From contig JACMIS010000090.1 of the NCBI GenBank assembly GCA_014381035.1, positions 1-25,105 of the forward strand: DNA of 25,105 bases, read 5' to 3'. Every line of letters starts with the position of its first letter. Within the stretch, counting starts at the first letter, position 1. The notes below the pieces were generated by a model that did no database searches, was not told the origin of the DNA, and saw only the letters and a list, made by a program, of their open reading frames with translations. Of this stretch, positions 8,345 to 15,884 are shown piece after piece. This DNA comes from Armatimonadota bacterium. Its GTDB lineage: Bacteria; Armatimonadota; Armatimonadia; Armatimonadales; Armatimonadaceae. The translations under genes were made by a program, and so were the position numbers.

Positions 8345-8352
8345 AGGAACGC

Positions 8353-9021
8353 ATGGCGTACCGCACGGAAGAATTCGCCCGTGATGAGGAAGACCGCGAA
8401 CACGGGAATGAGTTCGCGCTACCGCTGACTCGACTGAACCCGTATGGCGATTATCCCAAACAGGTCGGTCCACTCACCGTTGAGCGCAGCCTGGAAACAC
8501 TGAGTATTCGGCGCGAGAATGCGGGCGGGCTCGGGGTTGAGGTATATATCTTCTTTGCGATTGCCATGCTCGCCATTACCCTGATCGGGTTTCTCGGCAT
8601 GATGCAGGGGGGGCAGTCGGCGCAAGCAACCGGGACCGTAGAAGCAGCCCGGACGTTCGCGCCGACCAACAACCATTTCGCCTTGTTCTGGATTATCGGC
8701 ATCGTCTGCCTCCTCGTCGGAGTGCCGCTGTATATCAAAAAAGCCTACGGCGCGGCACTCGTGTTCATGTTCGACAAAAAAACGGATTATCTGTACGAAA
8801 ATAAGACAACGGTTGCCCCACTACACCGCGTCGAGTGTGTCGCAATTCGGGAAACGCGAGATCCGGATGAACGCTTCCTTTACCTGCTTGAAGTGCTACA
8901 CACGGACGGGCACGAACTTCTCCTCTATAACGGCTACGAAGAGCGGCATGTTCTGACACTGGCGAGCGAGATCGCCGGTTTCCTGAACTGCCGGACCAAG
9001 TATACCGGGATCAAAGCGTAG
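8353..9021 (+). CDS. Two-helix membrane protein of unknown function
   Basis: The 222-residue product has a charged cytoplasmic N-terminus, two membrane helices (about 62-82, VYIFFAIAMLAITLIGFLGMM, and about 110-132, LFWIIGIVCLLVGVPLYI), and a soluble C-terminal domain of about 90 residues (FMFDKKTDYLYENKTTVAPLHRVECVAIRET). The C-terminal part resembles small domains that follow membrane pairs and read out lipid or membrane state, but I cannot name a family. The ATG follows AGAGGAA and lies 8 nt after the stop of the protease gene, so it is probably the third gene of that operon; a link to envelope proteolysis is inference. Its last 11 nt overlap the end of the convergent ATPase gene. Confidence 0.68.
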   Translation: MAYRTEEFARDEEDREHGNEFALPLTRLNPYGDYPKQVGPLTVERSLETLSIRRENAGGLGVEVYIFFAIAMLAITLIGFLGMMQGGQSAQATGTVEAARTFAPTNNHFALFWIIGIVCLLVGVPLYIKKAYGAALVFMFDKKTDYLYENKTTVAPLHRVECVAIRETRDPDERFLYLLEVLHTDGHELLLYNGYEERHVLTLASEIAGFLNCRTKYTGIKA

Positions 9022-10063
9022 GATAGTCTCGCAACGCTTCCTTGCCTGAGGATTCCGTAATCGCCCCGTTTCGGATCAGGTCGGCGACCCGTTGGGGAAG
9101 GGGACCCGTGCCCGCCTTTTCAGACGTGAGTTCCTGCAGAAACGCCCCCACTGTCGCCCGGTTCCGGATGGCTTCGTAAAGAGCAGGCGTGTTTTGAAGA
9201 ATCTCATACGCGGGGATTCGACCTGGTCCGTCACTTTTCCGGAATAAGCGTTGGCTCGTCACCGCAATGAGTTGTTCCGAGAACGTCGGCAACGAGTTTT
9301 CCGGCAGGGCATCGCAAATCGTCGCCAGTGCCTGTGCAGCAGACGGTGCGGTCGCATTTGCGATAACGAGATGACCCATGCGGGCAGCCGTAAGAGCAGA
9401 CTGAACCGTTTGCATGTCCGGTAGGTCAGCAAGATACAGAACATCGGGGTCTGCATGCCATATCAGAAGTCGGATGGCAGCCTCATAGTCTGGCACATCC
9501 TGACCGATCAGCAGGGAGGAAACGAGCCCTTTTGCGCTTTGCAAACGGTGCGAGAACGATTCTTCCAAAAGATGAATACGCCGGGGCAGGGAAGCATTTA
9601 TTTCCTGAAGGAGCGCGAATGCCGTGGTTTGCTTGCCGCACCCGACCGGTCCCGTGATCAAGATCAAGCCGGACGACTTTTTCGCCAGGTCCTTGAAATG
9701 ATCGAGGCAGTCGTAGCCGACCTGCGCAAGGGTCGGAACATGCGCGGACAAAATTCGCACCGTCGCCGCGAGTGTGCCCGCGCTACGGAAGACATACACG
9801 ACAAAGTTGAAATCACTATGGGTAGAAAGTATCTCGGACGATGAAATTATCCCTTCCTGTAATCCATTTTTCGTAGATGGGGGGAACAGTGGAAGTAACA
9901 GTTCCTCAATATCCGTTGCTGTCAGCGGTTTCTGTTCCGGCAGAGGAAGTAAATCGCCGTAAACCCGAATACGGGGCGATGCCCCGGCAAGGATATGCAT
10001 ATCCGATGCGCCTTTGGCAAGGGCGGCGTCAAAAAGGGCGATCAGTTCAATAGGTGGCGTCAT
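9011..10063 (-). CDS. Degenerate PilT-like secretion ATPase
   Basis: The 350-residue protein matches PilT/GspE ATPases along its full length. The N-terminal PAS-like domain carries the PilT signature KGASDMHILAGASPRIRVYG (17-36), followed by the RecA-like core. The Walker A loop is intact (GPVGCGKQT, Lys144). The other motifs have drifted: the Walker B Glu is Asp213 (DPDVLYLADLPD), the Asp box reads LLEESFSHRLQ, and the His box, GTLHT in true PilT, reads IANATAPSAAQ without its His. It may bind ATP but turn it over poorly, so it could be a regulatory or scaffolding relative rather than a motor. It is last in an operon with a sigma factor and a GspE-N-type protein, 21 nt after the latter, with GGAAAGG upstream. 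No pilin or pilus assembly genes are nearby. Confidence 0.8.
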   Translation of the reverse strand: MTPPIELIALFDAALAKGASDMHILAGASPRIRVYGDLLPLPEQKPLTATDIEELLLPLFPPSTKNGLQEGIISSSEILSTHSDFNFVVYVFRSAGTLAATVRILSAHVPTLAQVGYDCLDHFKDLAKKSSGLILITGPVGCGKQTTAFALLQEINASLPRRIHLLEESFSHRLQSAKGLVSSLLIGQDVPDYEAAIRLLIWHADPDVLYLADLPDMQTVQSALTAARMGHLVIANATAPSAAQALATICDALPENSLPTFSEQLIAVTSQRLFRKSDGPGRIPAYEILQNTPALYEAIRNRATVGAFLQELTSEKAGTGPLPQRVADLIRNGAITESSGKEALRDYPTL

Positions 10064-10084
10064 TGTAAAACCTTTCCAGTCAAG

Positions 10085-10810
10085 TTAACGATTGCGGTGC
10101 GCTACGTTCTCGGGCGCAAACGGAAATAATCGGGCGGTGGAAGGACGAGGCACGCCGCCAGTGCGTTCTCGCCGCAGTTCGGCGACCTCTCGGTGCAGAG
10201 CCGAGATTTCGTCCCGCATGGCACGCATTTCGAAGAGCGTCTCGCGAAGTAATCGACTCACCTCATCGGGTGGCTCCGGTGCGGGTGCGGCGACTGCCGT
10301 CGGCGGATTTGGCGGGGACGGCGGTTCCAGAATCCCGTACGCTTCGATTATCCCTTTCTCCAGTTCCATCGGGTCTGCAATCATCGGTTGTATAAGACAG
10401 CCGGAAGCCATTCGCACGACATCCACCGCGACGGTGTCATGCACATCCTGCATGGCGACCCATAATCTTCTGCCTTCATGGCGCACGGGAAGCACTCTAT
10501 GCTTTCTTGCGAACTCGGCGTTTAGTGCTTTTAACGCGTTCGTCTCCGGTTTGTGTATTTTCAGGTCTACAAAGGGAACCTTAAAACTCCTGGTATAGTC
10601 TTGAGAAACGGCTTCGGACATAGGAAGAGTAGCATTGTTTCCAGTAGTGATTACCGCCATGACGCGATCCGTCAGGTCAATATCCGCGACGTTTACCTCC
10701 CACGATTGCACGAGATTGGACAATGTTTCGTCGAAAAACTCCTCGTGGGATTTTTCAGCAGCGGAAACATCTTTCTCGTGTTGCGACTCTGATTTCGTTT
10801 GTGATTTCAT
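10085..10810 (-). CDS. Stand-alone GspE/PilB N-terminal (MshEN-type) domain protein with coiled coil
   Basis: The 241-residue product has an acidic helical N-terminus, one copy of the domain that starts type II secretion and type IV pilus assembly ATPases (about 78-160: VPFVDLKIHKPETNALKALN, ARKHRVLPVRHEGRRLWVAM and AVDVVRMASGCLIQPMIAD), a Pro/Ala linker (162-182) and a coiled coil (183-216, LLRETLFEMRAMRDEISALH). No ATPase domain follows. In some relatives this domain binds cyclic-di-GMP; whether a single divergent copy does so is unknown. The start at 10810 is chosen because its ATG overlaps the sigma factor stop (ATGA) and GGAAGGG precedes it; an ATG at 10831 would lie deeper in the sigma gene. 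The next gene encodes a PilT-like ATPase, as if a pilus ATPase were split in two. Confidence 0.75.
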   Translation of the reverse strand: MKSQTKSESQHEKDVSAAEKSHEEFFDETLSNLVQSWEVNVADIDLTDRVMAVITTGNNATLPMSEAVSQDYTRSFKVPFVDLKIHKPETNALKALNAEFARKHRVLPVRHEGRRLWVAMQDVHDTVAVDVVRMASGCLIQPMIADPMELEKGIIEAYGILEPPSPPNPPTAVAAPAPEPPDEVSRLLRETLFEMRAMRDEISALHREVAELRRERTGGVPRPSTARLFPFAPENVAHRNR

Positions 10811-11355
10811 ATAGTTTCCCTTCCAAACCATGGGGCAAGTGATCCACGCAACGCCAGCACCGCACTGTTTTTGCGGGAGGCGACCGTTCCCATGGCTATT
10901 GATAGAACCTCCGCAATCTCTTTATACGAAAGCCCTTCGTATTCGTGGAGGAGAAAGACAACGCGTTGCGGTTCGGGTAGATCCTGTAACGCATCTTGCA
11001 CGGCTAACGAAAGATCCATGGGTGCATTTCGAGCGTGCATGCTTTCTGCTTGATCCAACCCCATCATCTTTGATCCCGGGGATCGCAAGCGTGACATGCT
11101 CAAGTTATAGGCGATGCGAAGCAGGTACGGGATCAGTTTGCCGCAGGCGACATAGGAGTGCCGACTTTCCCAGAGACGCACGAAGGTCTCCTGAGCAATA
11201 TCGGCACCGGTGTCGAGATCACCATTAAACAAACGGGTAGCAAAACGGATAATCCGCGCCTGATGCCTGCGTATCAAGCAAGCAAAGGCTTGCCGATCAC
11301 TACCACGTGCTGTTCGTAACAGAAGATCGTCATCGGATAAATTTTCATCGGTCAC
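10807..11355 (-). CDS. ECF-type RNA polymerase sigma factor
   Basis: At 182 residues it has the two domains of an extracytoplasmic function sigma factor: region 2 at about 25-92 (IRRHQARIIRFATRLFNGD, DIAQETFVRLWESRHSY, PYLLRIAYNLSMSRLR) and region 4 at about 118-170 (LQDLPEPQRVVFLLHEYEGL, YKEIAEVLSIAMGTVASRK), which binds the -10 and -35 elements respectively. No zinc-binding anti-sigma gene follows. Instead its stop overlaps the start of a GspE-N-type protein, which with the PilT-like ATPase completes the operon. Translation most likely begins at GTG 11355, though the nearest AAGGA is only 2 nt away. The divergent region upstream holds an AT-rich inverted repeat that may be regulatory. Confidence 0.88.
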   Translation of the reverse strand: MTDENLSDDDLLLRTARGSDRQAFACLIRRHQARIIRFATRLFNGDLDTGADIAQETFVRLWESRHSYVACGKLIPYLLRIAYNLSMSRLRSPGSKMMGLDQAESMHARNAPMDLSLAVQDALQDLPEPQRVVFLLHEYEGLSYKEIAEVLSIAMGTVASRKNSAVLALRGSLAPWFGRETI

Positions 11356-11411
11356 AGTCCTTGGCGTTTCCTTTCACTTGTATGAACGCACTGCTTCGTC
11401 AATTTCTTCAA

Positions 11412-11431
11412 AAAACATTCAGAAATGTTTT
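11412..11431. repeat. 8-bp inverted repeat upstream of the sigma factor gene
   Basis: AAAACATT (11412-11419) and AATGTTTT (11424-11431) are perfect complements separated by four bases. The repeat lies 57-76 bp upstream of the ECF sigma start in the divergent intergenic region. It could be an operator for a dimeric regulator. AT-rich palindromes also arise by chance, and nothing ties it to a specific protein. Confidence 0.3.
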
Positions 11432-11529
11432 AGACTATTTTCGATGAAACCGAAGTCCGCATATGGTTTAACGGGGAGCGAAAATCGTGATACGCTCTAC
11501 TTGTCGGAACACAAAAAATTTACGATGCG

Positions 11530-12591
11530 ATGAGGTATTGGAATCAAGCCATGGACTGGAATCGGCACGCGCACGAGGCGACACAGTGGTGTCTGAAAAC
11601 GCTATGGGACAGTAAAGTGAAACGATTTCGACCCGTTTCGCCAATGAGACCGAACGATATAAGCTGGGATTTTATGTGGGCGAACGGAGTAGCGTTCTCC
11701 ATGCTGGTCGGGGCGTCGCGCTATGCCGCGCCAGTGTATCGTCCCTACCTTGACAATTTCTGGGAAGGTCTGGAAGGCTACTGGGATACGGACAAACCGA
11801 TTCCCGGGTACGATGCGTACCTATCGAATGCCGGTGACGACAAATACTTCGACGACAATCAGTGGATGGTTCTGACTTTCGTGGAAGCCTACACGCTAAC
11901 AAAGAATCGGAGATACCTCACCCGCGCCGAGGAAGTGTTGCGATATTTTTTAACCGGGTGGGACGAAAAATTAGGTGGTGGTATCTACTGGCGGGAAGAT
12001 CGAAAATCCAAGAATACCTGTTCTAATGGACCGGGGGCGGTCGCGGCACTCGTTTTGGCGCGGCATGGGGACAAAAAGACACGTGTAGAATGGGCGCGAA
12101 GAATCGTCAACTGGACCCGAAAAACATTACAGGACCCGTCAGACGGTTTATACTGGGACAACATCAACGGCTCTACCGGTGCAATCGAGAAAACTAAGTG
12201 GACCTACAACAGTGCGTTGATGCTCCGTGCTCATTTAGAGCTGTGGCAACTGACCAAAACGAAGGCGGATCGTGACGAAGCGATTCGTATCGCGGAGGCG
12301 TCAGAACGCGAATTCGTTGTACCGGGGACGGGAGCGTTCCGCGACGAAGCGAACTTCACTCATCTTCTCGTCGAAGCCTATCTCCTATTATGGCGCGAAA
12401 CAAAACTGCCCTGGTTGAAAGCGCGGGCAGAAGCGAACGGGGAATACGCAGTCAAGCGGCTGAAGTATGCCGACGGTGGGTATCGTACTTCCTGGAAGAA
12501 AGATGCTCCTACCGACCAGAACCCGCGCAAAACACTGATGGCGAACGCGAGCACGGCTCGTCTCTTCTGGCTACTCGCGCAGGTTCGCTAA
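11530..12591 (+). CDS. Glycoside hydrolase family 76-like protein (alpha/alpha barrel)
   Basis: The 353-residue protein looks like a GH76-type (alpha/alpha)6-barrel enzyme; characterised members cleave alpha-1,6-mannan. The adjacent Asp pair expected of the family is present at Asp108-Asp109 in KYFDDNQWM, and helix-repeat features follow (GGGIYWREDRK; KWTYNSALMLRAHLELWQLT; FTHLLVEAYLLLW). No signal peptide or membrane segment is visible, so unlike many relatives it may be cytoplasmic or a substrate-specific variant. The start at ATG 11530 has no good ribosome binding site; ATG 11551 is an alternative with GAGG 15 nt upstream. It stands alone on this strand, divergent from the sigma factor, and overlaps the end of holB by 4 nt. 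The family call is fairly sure; substrate unknown. Confidence 0.75.
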   Translation: MRYWNQAMDWNRHAHEATQWCLKTLWDSKVKRFRPVSPMRPNDISWDFMWANGVAFSMLVGASRYAAPVYRPYLDNFWEGLEGYWDTDKPIPGYDAYLSNAGDDKYFDDNQWMVLTFVEAYTLTKNRRYLTRAEEVLRYFLTGWDEKLGGGIYWREDRKSKNTCSNGPGAVAALVLARHGDKKTRVEWARRIVNWTRKTLQDPSDGLYWDNINGSTGAIEKTKWTYNSALMLRAHLELWQLTKTKADRDEAIRIAEASEREFVVPGTGAFRDEANFTHLLVEAYLLLWRETKLPWLKARAEANGEYAVKRLKYADGGYRTSWKKDAPTDQNPRKTLMANASTARLFWLLAQVR

Positions 12592-13661
12592 GCACGCGGC
12601 ACTAATTTCGCCATCAAGACTTCGGTGGCGAGTTGTGCATTCGCATTACGGGCAAGGTGTCGCCGGAACGTGAAAAGGGCTTCCAGGTTTTCGGCGACTT
12701 GCTCGGGATGGCTATGCCTTTTGACCGCGTCGAGAACGGCGGATCGTCGGTCGGCATGGATCAACGGCGCGTCCGCCCCGCGCAGAACGACTGCGAGCAG
12801 GTCGGCATACCAGGCACAGAGCACTTCGAGTGCGCGACCCAGATCGCCGCGGGCGGTTTTGTCGCCGCCTTCCTCCTCAGGGTCCCCCTTTTTCGCCTTG
12901 CCCGGTTTCGCGGCGTTCCGGAAATCCTCGGCAAGTCTAAACGCCGCGATAGGAGGACACAGTGCGATCCGATACGCGACATCGAGCAGAGCTTCGCGTT
13001 GGGTGCGGATTTCCGGGGCGTCGGCGAGGCGGAAGGCTTTACCGGGTGCGCCCTCGGAATAGGCGGCAAGAACGCGTGCTTCCTCGATAGATACGTTTTT
13101 GCGTTCTGCCAGACCCTGGGTGATCGCTTCGGTCGGGGCTTGTCGGAATCGGATCATCTGGCACCGGGATAAGATCGTCGGTAACACGGCGGATGGGGCA
13201 GGGGCGCAGAGCACGAAGTTGACATAGGAGGGCGGTTCTTCCAGTGCTTTCAAAAGCGAGTTCGCCGACTCATCGTTGAATGTTTCCGCCCGCTCGAAGA
13301 TGATCACACGCTTAGGGGCGGCGACAGGCGCGTAGGGCAGGGATTCCAGGATGCCCGGCGCGTGACCGGAGCGCGACCAGAGCTGGTACATGCGGGTGAA
13401 TTCACCGTCGGGAGCGATCCGCTTGATGTCGGGATGCTCCCCCGCATCAATGCGGCGGCAGTTCGCGCAGGTATCGCAGGCGTCGCCATCACCGGTGCGA
13501 TTCTTGCACACCAATGCTTTGGCGAATTCTACGGCGGTTGTGGTCTTGCCAACCCCTTCCGAGCCAACAAAGAGCAACGACTGAGGGACAGTGTCGCGAG
13601 AAATGAAGGTGCGGAGAGCAGTCGTCGCCGTCTCCTGACCGATTACAGAAGAAAGTGCCAT
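12588..13661 (-). CDS. holB: DNA polymerase III delta-prime subunit (clamp-loader AAA+ ATPase)
   Basis: The 357-residue protein is a clamp-loader subunit: it helps open the beta sliding clamp and load it on primed DNA. Visible parts: Walker A GSEGVGKT (33-40), the zinc module Cys52, Cys62, Cys65, Cys68 (C-x9-CxxCxxC), the segment ESANSLLKALEEPPSYVNFVL (131-151) typical of DnaX/HolB, and SRC at 165-167. The C-terminal collar region carries a Lys/Glu-rich insert (PGKAKKGDPEEEGG). Length and a diverged Walker B (VIIFERAET) fit delta-prime rather than the tau/gamma subunit. Its ATG directly follows the stop of the 109-residue unknown gene, with darA one step further upstream. That placement matches the known darA-x-holB order of Firmicutes. 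It is last in the seven-gene operon. Confidence 0.88.
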   Translation of the reverse strand: MALSSVIGQETATTALRTFISRDTVPQSLLFVGSEGVGKTTTAVEFAKALVCKNRTGDGDACDTCANCRRIDAGEHPDIKRIAPDGEFTRMYQLWSRSGHAPGILESLPYAPVAAPKRVIIFERAETFNDESANSLLKALEEPPSYVNFVLCAPAPSAVLPTILSRCQMIRFRQAPTEAITQGLAERKNVSIEEARVLAAYSEGAPGKAFRLADAPEIRTQREALLDVAYRIALCPPIAAFRLAEDFRNAAKPGKAKKGDPEEEGGDKTARGDLGRALEVLCAWYADLLAVVLRGADAPLIHADRRSAVLDAVKRHSHPEQVAENLEALFTFRRHLARNANAQLATEVLMAKLVPRA

Positions 13662-13991
13662 CTATTTTGTGTCCCCAGAATCATACAAATTGGGCAACTC
13701 TCCGTCGGGAATGATGGGAGTGCCAACCCGTTCCAGATAACTAAGGCAGGCACTTTCCAGTGCGTCGTCATCGTTCATTTCAACGAACTCTTGCCCGTTA
13801 ATAATTTGCACACGACTCACGCGACTGTTCCATGGGTGGCGAATGAGTTTATGGATACTCATGTCGTAGCGTCCATCCTGTGTAAGGTGAGAAATGACTT
13901 CCTGGTCCGAAACATCTTCCGGCTTGCGTTTCTTTCTCCCCACGCAGACTACTTCAACATCAGGGTTAGAATCGCTCGAAACGTTCGACAT
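13662..13991 (-). CDS. Small unknown protein between darA and holB
   Basis: I do not recognise the family. The 109-residue product is acidic to neutral with no membrane segment. It has a basic patch (CVGRKKRKP), a central part that reads like a small alpha/beta domain (DGRYDMSIHKLIRHPWNSRV, SRVQIINGQEFVEMNDDDAL) and a C-terminal acidic tail. In Bacillus this slot between darA and holB is taken by YaaR, which is longer and helical; this protein does not look like YaaR by eye. The ATG at 13991 lies 26 nt inside the end of darA and has only a weak ribosome binding site, suggesting coupled translation. Its stop abuts the holB start. Confidence 0.65.
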   Translation of the reverse strand: MSNVSSDSNPDVEVVCVGRKKRKPEDVSDQEVISHLTQDGRYDMSIHKLIRHPWNSRVSRVQIINGQEFVEMNDDDALESACLSYLERVGTPIIPDGELPNLYDSGDTK

Positions 13992-14295
13992 CGATCACGA
14001 ATGTGACCGCGCCGCCGACCTCAACTTCCACGGGAGACGGGATGAATGTCCCGACCGGACCCGCGTCTGGAGGCAAGACATTGACGAACTGCTTGCGGGT
14101 TTTACTCGCTTCCCCGATCAGGTTCAGGGCGCGGTCCACATCTTTTTCCTCGACACCGATCAAGAGAGTGACGTTGCCCTCGCGCAGAAAACCGCCCGTT
14201 GACCCGATCTTGGTGAACTTGAACCCGCCCCGGAGCAGACCCTCTGTGATTCTGCCACGGTCGCGGTCGTGAATAACGGCTATTACCAGTTTCAT
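13966..14295 (-). CDS. darA: Cyclic-di-AMP receptor DarA/PstA (PII-like)
   Basis: The 109-residue product matches the PII-like cyclic-di-AMP receptor family (PstA, DarA, formerly DUF970). It begins MKLVIAVIHDRDRGRI, followed by the loop FTKIGSTGGFLREGNVTLLI (27-46), whose TGGFL-x-x-GN segment contributes to ligand binding in solved members. These proteins are trimers that change loop structure on binding the nucleotide; their downstream targets are unknown. The Lys/Arg-containing stretch at 64-70 (SKTRKQF) falls in the mobile loop region. Its ATG shares one base with the rluB stop (TAATG). A KimA-type potassium transporter, a known c-di-AMP target class, is encoded about 9 kb away. The cyclase gene is not in the window. 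Confidence 0.92.
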   Translation of the reverse strand: MKLVIAVIHDRDRGRITEGLLRGGFKFTKIGSTGGFLREGNVTLLIGVEEKDVDRALNLIGEASKTRKQFVNVLPPDAGPVGTFIPSPVEVEVGGAVTFVIDVERFERF

Positions 14296-15884
14296 TACCT
14301 TGTGTTACTATCCCTCGGTTTCTGTTGCGGGCGATACGGGGGACGGCTACCGCCACCTTGCCCACCGTTATTAGACGGTCGGCGCGGTGCGTTTCCGCCA
14401 CCATTGCCTCGGAACGAATTGTTCGGTCGCGGTCCGCCGTCGCCGCGCCCCTGCGGTGGGCGCGTCCCGCCGAATCCCGGTCGGTCGCCACCACCCGAAA
14501 ACCGGGGACGATCTCCGTCCCCTGATGCGGGGCGGTCGCCTCCGAACCGTGGACGCTCCCCGCCACCAGACGAAGGACGCCCCGCGCCAAACTGCGGACG
14601 GTCGCCGCCAGAAGGCGGTCTGTTTCCGCCGTATTGCGGGCGATTCGGTGCGCCACCGTTGCCACCCCGGAATTGCGGGCGGTCGTCAAACCGTGGACGA
14701 TCCCCGTTTCCCGAACCCTGTGGTCGTGACGGCGGGCCGAATCGGCGCGGCTCGTCGTTGCCCTGGAACCGACTGCCGCCCTCGCGTGGCGGACCACTCG
14801 GTCGTGGCGGACCTTGCGGGCGTCGGTCCCCGCCAAATTGGGGGCGATCCCCGCCACCGAATCGTGGTCGGTCTCCGCCGAAACTCGGACGGTCATTTCC
14901 TCCCGAGGAACGGTTGCCGTCGAATTGCGGGCGATCTCCACCGGGTGCCGGCCGTCCCATCGGACGTGGGACCGGTCGTCCCATCGGTCGCTGACCGTTC
15001 TCCCGGTCGTTGCGCGGGGCAAATCCACCGGGTCGCGGGGGAGCAGGGCGGCGGTTCCCCTGTATATAAACGCGTTCACGCTGGGGTTCGCGTCGTTCGC
15101 CGTCGTAATGCCCCCGCTGTCCGAACCGCTGCTGGTCATCAGGTTCTATATCAGGGGCGTTTTTGCCTTCCTCGATAAGTCGGAGTTCGTCTTTTGTCAG
15201 CGGACGCCATTCACCGGGTTGCAATTCCCCCAGCCGGACCGGACCGACGCGGGTGCGAATCAGTCGCAAAACCGGATAGCCCAGCGCGTCAAGCATCCGG
15301 CGCACCTGCCGGTATTTACCTTCGTGCAATACCAGTTCCAGAATATGCGAGCCGGGTTCCTGACCCCGCCCGACTAGTTTCGCTCCCGCAGGAGCGGTGA
15401 CATATCCGTCGGCAAGTTTCAAGCCTTTGGTGATGCGTGTTATTGCGTTCGCATCGGGCTTTCCTTTCACCGTCGCCAGATAGGTTTTGCCCATGCTTTG
15501 ACTCGGGTGCGTGACCTTGAAGACAAAGTCTCCGTCATCCGACATCAACAGCAGACCCTCCGAGTCGGCATCCAATCGCCCGACCGGGACCAGCCGCGCT
15601 CCGGCGATCTTCACTAAATCAACGACCTTTTGCTCGGCATGCGGGTCGGATACGGTAGAAACGAAGCCTACCGGTTTGTGCAAAGCGATATAGTGTCGCT
15701 TTGCGGCAACGGAAATAATTTGATCGTCAACGGTGATCTCGTCGGTCTCCGGGTCCACGTTTGAGCCCTGAGCCGTTATTGTCTCGCCGTTCACTTTGAC
15801 GCGGCCGCCCGAAATCAACTCCTCTGCCTTGCGGCGCGAGGTGATTCCGGCGGCGGCGAGCACTTTTTGTAGTCGCTGTTCCAT
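14295..15884 (-). CDS. rluB: RsuA/RluB-family rRNA pseudouridine synthase with long disordered Arg/Gly/Pro tail
   Basis: Residues 1-240 are a complete 23S-type pseudouridine synthase: an S4 RNA-binding domain (1-55, RLQKVLAAAGITSRRKAEEL), then the catalytic domain with the signature VGRLDADSEGLLL (101-113), nucleophile Asp105, and the conserved HEGKYRQVRRML (187-198). Family members modify helix 80-93 region uridines of 23S rRNA, or 16S rRNA in the RsuA branch. Residues 241-529 form a tail of about 290 residues built of Gly, Arg, Pro, Asp and aromatic residues with repeating GGDRPxFGG-type units, likely disordered and RNA-binding. Normal members end near 240-250 residues or have far shorter tails. 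It starts 158 nt inside the upstream carboxypeptidase frame. The stop shares a base with the darA start. Confidence 0.88.
   Translation of the reverse strand: MEQRLQKVLAAAGITSRRKAEELISGGRVKVNGETITAQGSNVDPETDEITVDDQIISVAAKRHYIALHKPVGFVSTVSDPHAEQKVVDLVKIAGARLVPVGRLDADSEGLLLMSDDGDFVFKVTHPSQSMGKTYLATVKGKPDANAITRITKGLKLADGYVTAPAGAKLVGRGQEPGSHILELVLHEGKYRQVRRMLDALGYPVLRLIRTRVGPVRLGELQPGEWRPLTKDELRLIEEGKNAPDIEPDDQQRFGQRGHYDGERREPQRERVYIQGNRRPAPPRPGGFAPRNDRENGQRPMGRPVPRPMGRPAPGGDRPQFDGNRSSGGNDRPSFGGDRPRFGGGDRPQFGGDRRPQGPPRPSGPPREGGSRFQGNDEPRRFGPPSRPQGSGNGDRPRFDDRPQFRGGNGGAPNRPQYGGNRPPSGGDRPQFGAGRPSSGGGERPRFGGDRPASGDGDRPRFSGGGDRPGFGGTRPPQGRGDGGPRPNNSFRGNGGGNAPRRPSNNGGQGGGSRPPYRPQQKPRDSNTR
14298..15164 (-). 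repeat. Degenerate in-gene repeat coding for the RluB RGG/GDRP tail
   Basis: This part of rluB is built of imperfect units coding GGDRPxFGG, GNGDRPRF, GRPSSGG and similar. The repeats and high GC leave long open frames on both strands in other registers; these carry no recognisable domain and are artefacts. Such repeats can expand or contract by slippage, so tail length may vary between strains. Confidence 0.75.

Noticed and set aside
14102..15178. Long open frames on both strands across the rluB tail, up to 345 codons
   Set aside because: They overlie the GC-rich repeat of rluB, are composed of Pro/Arg/Gly low-complexity sequence, and have no domain or ribosome binding site.
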